In this document: piece after piece, positions 47,701-59,700 of the stretch
Layout of the letters: every line of letters starts with the position of its first letter
Position numbering within the stretch: position 1 is the stretch's first letter
NCBI GenBank assembly: GCA_027627225.1
Contig: JAPFQT010000084.1
Span: forward strand, 1-64,000
Source: Congeria kusceri
Lineage: Eukaryota > Mollusca > Bivalvia > Myida > Dreissenidae
Direction: 5' to 3'
Length of the DNA: 64,000 nt
The notes under the pieces: generated by a model
What the model was told of the DNA's origin: nothing
Databases searched by the model: none
Seen by the model: the letters and a program-made list of their open reading frames with translations, nothing else
Program-made: the position numbers and the translations under genes

Positions 47701-50700
47701 AATGCCAATCACACATCTCATTAATTTCCTTGAAGATTTTAAATCTCTTGCTTGGTTCAGAGAAACTTCCATTTCCTTACAGAAATAGATGATAATTAAT
47801 GTAGATAATTAATGTTTACTTTACTTTTACTGCAGACCAATTATTTGCAAAATATGCAGTGTGCTACTGAAACACCAATAACTGAATAAGTATGACTTTC
47901 CGCAGGAACTAAATAACTATGATAGCTCGTAAAATGTCAGCAAGAATTTAGTTTAAACTGAGCCAAGTTTAACCTTATTTTGAAATTTCGCAGAGGAAAA
48001 TACCCTATGCCTTTTGTCATTCACAATATTAACAAATAAACATTGTCAGGATAAGCAGGCATACAGATTAACGGGTGCCCAGTTGTCCAATGCGATCGCT
48101 ATCCATGGACCCCGCGAATCACGAAATAATCGAGCTGCAGTGTATAATTTGATTTAATGGATAATAAGTGTTGGGCTACCACATTTTCAGATGGGCCCCT
48201 AGATTTAAAAAGTTAGGGGCCCAGGAGGCGAGTAATACAAACATGTTAAATTGTATCCCAGATAAGTTAACTACTTACAGAACTGTAATGTTTCCCCAAA
48301 CCCTCAATTTGGGAAGCAATTCCCACAGTTTTGGTGATGAAACTCCCAATATATATGAAAAGCACTTCAAAATTATGATTTTACTTAAAATTCACATATG
48401 GAATGGTGCACAGTGGGTTCGGTGAACCCTCATTTATGAAAAGTAGTGGGAACACTGTAGTATGTTTACTGTTTTAGTTAATAGTATACAATTCAGTATA
48501 CAATAAGAATTGTATAATTTTCTTAATAGTGTTAATTCAAAGTGGACCCGAGCCTTTATTTGATACCGTGCAAATTACCTACCCAGTAATGAGGGTGTTA
48601 ACACACACACTCTCACCACTGTGCAGATTACCTACCCAGTCATGAGGGTGTTAACACACACACTCTCACCACTGTGCAGATTACCTACCCAGTAATGAGG
48701 GTGTTAACACACACACTCTCACCACTGTGCAGATTACCTACCCAGTCATGAGGGTGTTAACACACACACTCTCACCACCGTGCAAATTACCTACCCAGTC
48801 ATGAGGGTGTTAACACACACACTCTCACCACTGTGCAGATTACCTACCCAGCCATGAGGGTGTTAACACACACACTCTCACCACCGTGCAAATTACCTAC
48901 CCAGTCATGAGGGTGTTAACACACACACTCTCACCACTGTGCAGATTACCTACCCAGTAATGAGGGTGTTAACACACACACTCTCACCACTGTGCAGATT
49001 ACCTACCCAGTCATGAGGGTGTTAACACACACACTCTCACCACTGTGCAGATTACCTACACAGTAATGAGGGTGTTAACACACACACTCTCACCACGGTG
49101 CAGATTACCTACACAGTAATGAGGGTGTTAACACACACACTCTCACCACTGTGCAGATTACCTACCCAGTAATGAGGGTGTTAACACACACACTCTCACC
49201 CTAAAAATGCTCATGCCAATATATCCATTATCACCGAGTGGTTAGGGTTTAAAAATCACATCTTTTATTGCATGTTCTAATCAGCAAACGCATTGTTTGT
49301 ATTCATTTGAACGAACTGTGTGTCTTACAGAGTGTGAGCTGTTGTGAAATTGATTTTCACTGTTTTCACACAAAATATAGTATTATTTTCAGAGACATGC
49401 AAGATTTATGAAAATAAGAAAATATTTTTTTTCCAGGTACAGCATAGTTTTATTTTTATTCCCTCCTCCTAACTGAATTTTCTGAAAAAAAAAATCAAAT
49501 TAATTAAACAACAGTTGTTTGAGGACAGCGCGCTTGACTTTTCTTGTACTTGTCAAAGTTTCTGGCATTACTTCTAAAACAAACTGTAGAGGACAATTAA
49601 ACAAAATTAATTTACTGAGTGGAAACATTTTTCTAACTTTCAAAACAGTGACCTTGACCCAATTAACCCATTAATATGCAATCTCATGCAATGTATCGTT
49701 ATACAGTATCTATAAATTGAATGTAATTAAAATATTTCATTTTGTTCTCGAGTCATTAAGCAGAAGAATTTTTTTCTTTTTTTTAGTAAGTGACCTTGAC
49801 CTTGACCCAACCCAACCCACCACAAATGCAATCCCGAGTAAAGTGTTGCTTTAGGATATTTATGTATGAAGATTGATTCTCAAGGTAGAGAGTGGAAACC
49901 AAAAGTTGACGCTGTCATTCCACCCACTTAAATTTTTGTAAGTGTAAAAAGTTCCATAATTTTTACAAATTTCAAACTCGAGTTACCAAACTTGGCCTAT
50001 AGATTCATTATAACGTGGGGAATAATTGTTTTAAGTTTGAGTGAAATCCCTCAAGCTATTCCTGAGAAACTAGATTACTAAAAAACTTAAATCTAGCTCG
50101 GACGACGTGAGTAGAACAGCTTGCCTTTTCTTTGAAAAGTCAAGCCTAAAACTCCGGTGTTAGATACATTTACACAGCAGAAATGCGTAGTTTAGTAGGC
50201 AGTCTTGACAAATGAAGCAAATAGATTTGGGTCGCACATGCACAAATTGCCAGATTCCACCATCAATAGGCAATTTTTCATGGCGATCCATAACAAATTT
50301 GAACAGCAAGATAGCTGCAGAAGATACAGTCATGTGCTGTCCACAATATCTGATATAATCATACTACTTGGCATACATTTAATGCCTTTAAATTACATGC
50401 CAGTAACTAAGCACAAATATACATTATTCATGCATAAGTATTAGTTGAGTTGACAGTTCAATATTTTTAAACAAATGTTACACTTCTCTATAAACAAGAG
50501 CTGTCTCAGGGCAGCCCGCTTGACTATTCATACCGCTTTGTAAGAGTTATGAGCCTCGGTCATTGACCTTACACAATGACACTGAAGACATGTTTAAGTT
50601 ATAATTTAATATCTGTAGTAGATATTGAGATATAAAAGTGTTGAACGCAAACTTTAACCTGAATTCTCTTAGTAAAAAAAGGGGCATAATTCTGCTAACT

Positions 50701-53700
50701 TGCAACTTGCAGGTCAGATTTATGGGCCTTGGTCAGTTACAGAGATTTGTACTTGTTGCACTCAAACTTTAACCTGAGCATTATGCTGACACCGACGAAC
50801 GGGAGAGCTAAAAATTATAATTGCAGCCATCATATTAATCCTGAATGCTTTATTTAGTATTTATCAGAATTTTAATTGTTTCAATGACTTCAATATCTGT
50901 CCAATACGTTTTGATTAAGAAGTAATAGGGTCTGAACATGATTTTTAGACTGTTGGCCAATGCCAACGGTCTTTTGAGAGGGTATTTTCCAAAACAGATA
51001 TCGCAGAAAATTACTTCTTTTCTTTGCAGGCTACGAGTCAGTAAATTGAACCCTGCAAAGGGCCTTCTTTAAAATAGCAAAAATTCAATAATGTTTTCTT
51101 AACTTTTAATATTTTAAGATAATATACATGTCATGTGTATTATAATGTGTATATCATATTATTTATTACATTTACAGTTTATAAAAAAGTCAATTTATTA
51201 AACATGTTACGTCAAATTAATGACACCCCTATTTTCGCTATTTACTTGAATGTAACTGAAATATTCACCTCGGTGTCCTGGAATATGACCACTCAATAAA
51301 TGCGCTACATCAGTTATTTTAGAATCGTGAAAGTGTTATTTCTTGTTACCGATTCTTATTCTGAATATTTTGACAAACAAAAATTACTGCAATGTATCAA
51401 TTTTAAAGTGTAGAACGAAAAATTGAGGCCATGCAACGCATTGCCTACTTTTAATTCAGTAGGCTTCAAATCACTAACAATCGATGCTCCTAACTACCAC
51501 GCGTTATCGGTTTTTCTGCGTGGCTCGTTTAAGATTGACTCGTTAACTGGCATGCATGAGATAATTAGCTTGAAAAATATTTGTTCGTTACCTACAAATA
51601 AATTTGTATTATGATGTTGTATACTATTTAATAAGCCATATTATCAAGTTTAAAGGTGGGAAATTAAACTTAATTCAAACAAATGTTTCATTTTTTGCAA
51701 TTTTTTTTTGGCCTTTTTTGAGAGGAAACCATTTTTCTATTTTAGAAACAGTGACATTGACCATGACCCCACCCACATATGCAATCCCAAGGGTGGTCTC
51801 GCTATAAGGTATCTATGCTTGAAGTTTCTTTTCAATAGCTTAATCTGTTCTGGAGTTAGACAGCGGAAACAAAAAGTTGAGAAACTAGCTTACCGAAATG
51901 TTAACCTGCCAATATAGCTTATATAGTAAATGTTAACCTGCCAATATAGCTTATATGTAAAATGTCTAAGTGTAAAAAGGCCCATAATTTTGACAAATTT
52001 CAAACTACAGTTATCAAAATTTGTCTTTAAGTTCATTTTAATATACGGAATAAGTTTTCTTAGTTTGAATGAAATCCCTCAAGTCATTTCTGAGAAACCA
52101 GCTTACCAAAAAACTTAAACCTGTCCATATAGCTTATATGTCAAATTTCAAAGTGTAAAAAGGCCCATAATTTTGAAGAGTTTCAAACTAGAGTTACGAT
52201 TAAGAAGAAACTAACAGCATGTGAAGTTAATAACAATTGGCAGCAACAATTAAAAGAAACTGAGTGGATGTATAAACTTAGTACCATCATGCCTAATGGT
52301 ATGAACACAAAATTACTTAGTTGTATAGTCTCAGGTGTACGTATGACATATATATAGTTCATACTTGTATTTATGAACACTTTGCTCTATTTGCATTTTA
52401 CATGTATGGTGTATCTTTTGTGAATCCTATATATTGCAATAAGCAAGCCAAATTATTTTTCATGTATTATGACGTCATGACGTTATTATAACGTCTTTGT
52501 CATAACATGTTACCTGAAGAAGGCTTTTCAGCCGAAACGTTGTGATTAAATAAATAAGCTATGTTTGAAGTTTGACTTCTTCATAAAATATATATTAAAC
52601 CATAGTTACCAAACTTAGCCTATATGTTCATTTTAATGTGGGAAATAAATGATTTAAGTTTGAATGATATCCCTCAAGCAAGTCCTGAGAAACTAGCTAA
52701 CCAAAAAACTTTAACTTAGCTCGGACACCGACGCCAGAGCGAGAAGAATTGCTTACTTTTTTTTCGAAAAGTCAAGCTTAAAATGGGTCTTGTTTGTTTG
52801 GCCCTTTTCCTGTTTACAGTTTGACGTCAGAATTGGGAGCATTTTATATAAACATAGTTTACACAATATTCATTACCAAGCATGATAGTGCAGTTGATTG
52901 AAGCGCTGTCTACAGTCATTTCTTTGTATGGCTCCTAAGTCGTGAGTTTGATACCCGCTTGAGGTTGTTGTTTGTTTTTGAACTTCTTGCTAATTTGTTT
53001 TTTTATCAAATATGTTATAGTGTATTATGTTATTTTTTATTTATATAATGCACATGTCTTAGAAAAGTGCATTACTATTACATATACTAATGTATAGTGC
53101 AATAGAAAGCCAATGTTTCTTTGACATAGTCCCTTTAAGACTTCAGCATAAAAATTGAAACTTGAAACTGTTCTGTTCTAAAATGGCTGTTAATTGGAAT
53201 CTTTTGTTTGGTATTTACCAACTCTAATGATAGCTCTTATTATTTAGAATGATTTGTTAATTACATTAGCGACATTGGTACCATAATTATCTACGAACGC
53301 ACAAGGACTTCTTCTTGGGGCAAGGTTTTTGTTCTTGAGAATCTAACATTTGTGCCAAGTTATTTGAAAATTTTGAAATAAATAAAGAATATCTGGTCCA
53401 GACATGCTGTATAATGCCCATATTTGACCTTTGACGATATTTAACCTTGAAGTGTGACCTTGACCTTTGAGCCAGGAACATGCCTCTTGCATGCAACATA
53501 GGGTCACCACTAAGTGAACATTTGTGAAAACTATTTAAAACTACAAACCACAAATGAAGAATCTCTGGTCCGGACAAGCTGTATAATGGCAATATATGAC
53601 CTTTAAGTGTGACCTTAACGTATTACCTAAGGACATGCCAACTCCACATGGTGAATATTTGTGCAAAACTATGTTAAAGTCCACTCAAAAATGACGAACA

Positions 53701-56700
53701 TCTGGACTTAACAAGCTGGATTATACCCATATCGGACCTTTGACATCTACATGTGGCCTTTGTAATTGGGACATTGTGTGCGAAACGCCGACACAACACG
53801 GTGAACATTTGTGGCAAGTTATTTTTAAAGTCCCTGATGACTGATGAAGTTACAGTCTGGACAAGATCGAACAGATGCATGCATAGACGCACTCATGCAC
53901 ATACACCTAACCGCTAGTGTGACAACAAAGTCGAGCTGACTGTAAGCGGGCTCGACAAAAAGGGCAATAACTCTCTCAAAAGCGGAATGACCTAACAATA
54001 TGCACATGTCCTCTTGGTAGGGATGCTGCATATTAAGTTTAATTGAATTCAAGTTATTAGTAAATTAAATCTCATGTGGAAAAAAAATTCTTAGAAAACT
54101 GTACATTCTATAAACAAAGGGCAATAGCTCTGAAAAATCATCCGACTGGAGCGACTTAACAATGTGTGCATGTCCACCTGGTAGGGATGCTGCATGTAAA
54201 GTTTCACTGAATTCGAGTAATAAGTTCCTGAGATATAAACGAAGTACCAGACAGACGGATAGATGGATGGATGGAATTATGGATTAACTCTTTGGGGAAA
54301 AGCATTCGACCGTCGGGGAGCATAAAAATATCATCATTCTGCTTTGTACTTCTGACCATAAGCCCATTTGGCTTTTAACGGACAAATTACGTGACAGTGG
54401 AAAAGGATAACTGTATCTTGATGCTCTGAAAGATTTCTGTAAGTAAAGACATGATATTTAAATTATTAATGTCAAAGCATAATTATGTGCTTTAATTACT
54501 CACAGTTAATAATTCCAATAATAATAATTTAAAGCTTGGTTAATATTATAATAAACAATTATGTATAGATTGAAATTGCTGGTCTGAACAAGAGAGTTTA
54601 TTGTCTTTGCATAGAAATTATAGTCTGACAGTAACATTTGTTACATGCAACCTTCACAATTAGAAAGTGACAGCTGTTCCAAGAATAAGCAATGAGATTG
54701 CTTCTTAAAAGTTTTTTTTTCAATCGACTGTGCTAAAAACATAATTATGATAAAAATCTTTCAAAAAGACTGACATCATTTTCATAATAAAAAAACTCAA
54801 TGCAACTCATAATTATAACTTAAATACTTATGTAATGCAACTTTATATAACAATAAATAAACACACAATTTCGTGTAATGCAAGTTAATTTTCTTCGAGT
54901 TTTACACACGGAACTAGCATGACAGCCATTAAATATGAGGTGTTCAATTTTCATTACAAATAAGAAGCCGAAGCAAAACATATTTAGACACTTCCACGTT
55001 TTAGTTTGTTTTCTTTAGCCAACATTAGCTCGAGTTTGTATAGCTAGTATTTACTTCCTATATAGCACATCATTATCCCTACCTAATCATCCAGAGACGG
55101 GACAGTTTCCAATAATTTCATATAACCAAATGAAATACTGATTACTTAAATCCTCAGAAAACTCCTCATGAAGCTTTCAGTGATTAGGGCCTGGCATACA
55201 CTGTTCTTAATGGTCTCGTTTATGGCAACAACTCCACTTGACTATCACAGCCAATTGGGAATGGGTTAACATCGTTCATTATTTGACCTGCAGCCTTAAC
55301 ATGCATCATATACCATCCATCCAAATTTTCAAGAGTGCTTTACTGTAAAACACCATGTAATAAACACACTTTGTTAACAAAAAATCAGTGATATAAAGTA
55401 TGTTCACATCATACATGGCAACAGTCATTCTCAGCCATTTTTTACATTTTTTTTTTTTATTCTGGTAATATGTTTTCTGTCATTTTTACCTTGAGTTGTT
55501 CGTTCTCCTCCTGTAGCCTCAGTTTCAATTCCCGCTCATCCCTGACCATCTGCCCATCCTCTTTTGCTGCAACATGATCATAAGTTAGACAATGGCTCAC
55601 TGCAGAAGTAAATGAATGTCTTTTGCTACAACATGATCATAAGTTAGACAATGGCTCACTGCAGAAGTGAATGAATGTCTTTTGCTGCAACATGATCATA
55701 AGTTAGACAATGGCTCACTGCAGAAGTGAATGAATGTCTTAAATTTACAGTTCACATGAGTTATCATGGTTTTGCACGGAGACATCTATCTAGCATATAA
55801 TCATGTTAATATCGGGTAATTAAAAAAAGAATATAGTCACACAACATAGTTTATTTGACCATTTATTTTCAGCTCCATTTTGCAAAAGTATTGCAACACA
55901 TTTTAGATACTGTTCTAACATGACAAGCACAAAATTTCCCTCGTTAAATTGCCAATAAACAACTTGAAAAAGTAGTTCTAAAAATATAGTTGGCATCGTA
56001 ACTGCACAATATGATGTCAGGTCATGTTGGAATCAAAATAATTTCAGGTTTATAATTGTTTAATCAAAATCGTTGTTTATTTACAGATAAACAACTCAAA
56101 ATTGAAAATTATTTCTTAAGTAAACTTTGATCAGTGTAAATTTCCTCAGACATCTACCCATAAAAGAAGATTAAGAAACCAGATATTTAATGGGGAAGGC
56201 ATTACCAAACGCTTTAATTTACGCATGAAGGTCTGTCGGCTAATCTTTAGTTTAAATAAGTCCCCTAACAGAAATGTCCATCGAAGCAGAAAAAGTCCAC
56301 ACTGAGTATTAGAAATGTCCATCGAAGCAGAAAAAGTCCACACTGAGTATTAGAAATGTCCATCGAAGCAGAGAAAGTCCACACTGAGTATTACGCTTCA
56401 TCCAATGCATTTTATTGCCATCGGTAGTTTGGATGTCATTATAGAAACAAGAAAATCCATGTTTTTCTGAAGAGTTGCGATCATGGACTAATAAAATGAT
56501 ATTAACGACTGTTAATGGCAGGGGCTTAAGGGTACTCTGTGCATACAGCACAACCACATTAGAAAGAACATAAAACTTCATGCGTTGTCAGTACGGGGAT
56601 TATGTCGTAAAATGTGTCACTTCATGAACTTCATTACAGAGTTTTATCATAAAATCATAACACAAATGCTCACTGGCTCTGAATCAACTTACCTTTTCCG

Positions 56701-59700
56701 AAAAGTTTGTTATATTAATTTTTTAATTTTGTTAATAAATTTTTGCTTTAAATAGTTAGAAATCTCTTTTATAGAGGGAGTAAGCAATAAAACACATACT
56801 ATCATACAAATATTAGGCTTGTAGTGGAAAAACGAGGTTTAATGCATGTGCGTAAACTGTCATCAGCACAGCACAGGCTAATCGGGGATGACATTTTCCG
56901 CTTTTATGGTATTTTCTGTTTCAAGGAAATCTCTTCAAAACATAAATCCACTGTAGGCAGCTCGGATTAGCCTGTGCAGACTGCATGCATTGAGCCTGGG
57001 TTTTCCACAACATGCCTCAATATGTAATAATAAACTCAGTTGACCTTAATCAAGAAATCCTACACTGAAACTGCCATCATTATATGATCAACCATGTCAA
57101 TTTCCTGCCGAACTGCTGCAAGCGTGTACTAAATGATCATTCATTATATTGGCAAAGAAAGACAACTAGAGCTCACTGCTCGATAGATAGGCATGCCATC
57201 TAATTTGCTTGCAATCTTACTGCGCGCACCTCGGCATTCTGCTTTTTTTTTTTTACCCATTTGAACTGCCATGAGAACGCACCCCTAGTGTAACAGGGGT
57301 GTTAGAACGCCGAGTCGCGTGCAATACAATCACAAGCATCGCCACAGCAATGCAGTGGCATTGCCAGTAGAGAAGTTGGGATCGCATAGAACGCCGAGCG
57401 GAAATGTCACGGCGATTACTGCGCTCCCAAGGCGCTTCTACCGCGTCCATCTGCGTTAGCACGACAAAAACAAACAAAATAGTATAGGTAGTGCAAACAA
57501 ACGTCTTCCAACACGCTGTTAGCGCAGTGAAAGCGCCATGCATGTAGTGGAAGCGCCATGAGAGTGTAGAAAATTGCCAACAAGAACTCCATAGAACGCG
57601 ATAGAACCCCATGGGAGCTCCGTAGCAAAGCCTTTGTCACTGTGAGGATGCCTTGACATCTCCATCTCACGAAAAATATCCGATTTTTATTGCTATCTCA
57701 CTGTGCTTCGGAAAATTAAACAATGCCGTGCCAATGCAGTGGAAATGCGGTATAGTGTGACAGGGTATTACATCTAAGCACCTGCCAAAACCAAAATGTA
57801 ACAACAAAACTGATTTTCAGAAGAAAAAAAACCTTTGGTAGTAAGTGTTTTGATGCCATCCACCAGTTTCTTGGCCGCCACTTCGGCTTCCCAGCGATGT
57901 TCACGCTCATTTTCTAGCTCTTTCATAATGTCCTGAAACATTGGGATTACATTTTTTTACCCTTATACTGCATACATAATAAGTAAACTATTGTTATCAT
58001 CCTTTTAAAATTGTTTATTTGTTGGATTTTTTCGCCGTTTTTATCAGTATTTTAGTCACATCACGGCGGTCAGTTAACCTACTCACACATTTCCTGGGCA
58101 AGCTTAGCAGATCTAAGCGGTTTACCACTACTAAGAGCATATGCCTATGCCAGTAACTGACAACTGCCCTACTTGAATCAGAGGTACGGGGAGAATAGCC
58201 GTAGAAATAATTTCATGACCCATCCTAACAAAAGTTATGTGGCCCGACTGGGGTTCGAACTCACCCTACCCGGATTGACAGTCTGAGCTAGCAGGGCCCG
58301 GCTCCTTTCAAAATAAAAATTCATAAATATTTGAGAAAACATTATTATTAACCTTCATTGTTGGTAAGCTATTGTTAATCATTATCCCCTATAATTAGTA
58401 ATCTACTGTTTATAATTATCCTTAAAAATTGGTAAGCTCTTATTTATCATTATCCTTCATAATTTATTTCCTATTGATTGTCATTAAGCATCATAATTGG
58501 TAACCTAGACTCGTATATTATCATGCATAAATGGTGAGCTATCGTTATCATTTATTTGCAATATATCGGTCATCTAATTATCAACTTCATAATCATCACC
58601 AATGTCACCATTATCGTCATCTGTATCACAATTATCACCATCATCAGTTTCATGATCAGTCTCATAATTCAACAATACCAGGAAAGAGTCTAATCATTAA
58701 TGTTTTGCGGGAATTCATTTATCCGTGGCACAACCAATAAGTACCATTGAAAGAAAACCAATGTATCACAAAATTAACATCTACGAGGTCTACCTATTAC
58801 GCTGGCGGAAAATTAATTGAACATGGTAGAAGTCGGCACATGTTTGTCACACAAAAAAAACAACCTCAATTGGCAGGAAGATGGTGTTGGCACGTAAACA
58901 GTTTTCCAGAACGATCCTCTGTCCCATTCTACACGTTTACTTACAAACATTTTTTTTTTCAAGATATCATAATTTAAAGTAGGGGCTGAGTGTAAAAGAA
59001 TATTAATAATGGAAATAAGCCGAATGTTGCAATAAATTCTTCTTTGAGATGACTGTCAGGGCCGATTTTTGTAAAGCGACAACAATAATATCAGAATCAT
59101 CTTGTTTTCCAATAGAAAATTAATTTTCTGCAACAAAATATCTCTAGAACATTGTTCGTTTATTTAGTGCTTTTTATTTCTTTTGATCAAGTTTTACTTC
59201 ATTACGTATCAACATCACGTTTTCTTCTATTAATGTTGCTGACATTTCTCGTCTTAAGCACAATCAACGAGACGTCATTTGTCTCTGATCATGTACATCT
59301 CATCATGACTTTTTGTACTGAATAAAACCTTCACTTTACCATTACATTAGCATTCAGTCTTTCATGAATGATCAACATTAACCTACCTTTGACTAGCAGC
59401 GAGAAAACATATAACAAAAAAAAGTTTCTTTGACAAACAGAGTAAAACTAACGAGAGGGCCATGATGGCCCAAGGTGCTCACCTGAGAACTGGTACGGAT
59501 GAAGACCATACTGTTGTGACAGGTTTGAAAATTAAGGTATATGAACGATACGCAAAGGGGGAATTAAAGTACAAGTTGGGTAGTGCCCCATAGTGTTTTG
59601 ATTTAAAATGGGCTCACTAATGTAAGAGTTGGGTAGTGGATGTGCGGTGCTTTTGCTTATGGTTCTTAAATCATTTTCTCGATATTTTTACCTCACCCTT

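Noticed and set aside
48565..49200. CRISPR-like regular repeats
   Set aside because: The units are contiguous with no unique spacers, and the context is a eukaryotic intron.
57253..57670. 119- and 84-codon minus-strand frames
   Set aside because: They overlap in different frames inside a GC-shifted repetitive element and show no family features.
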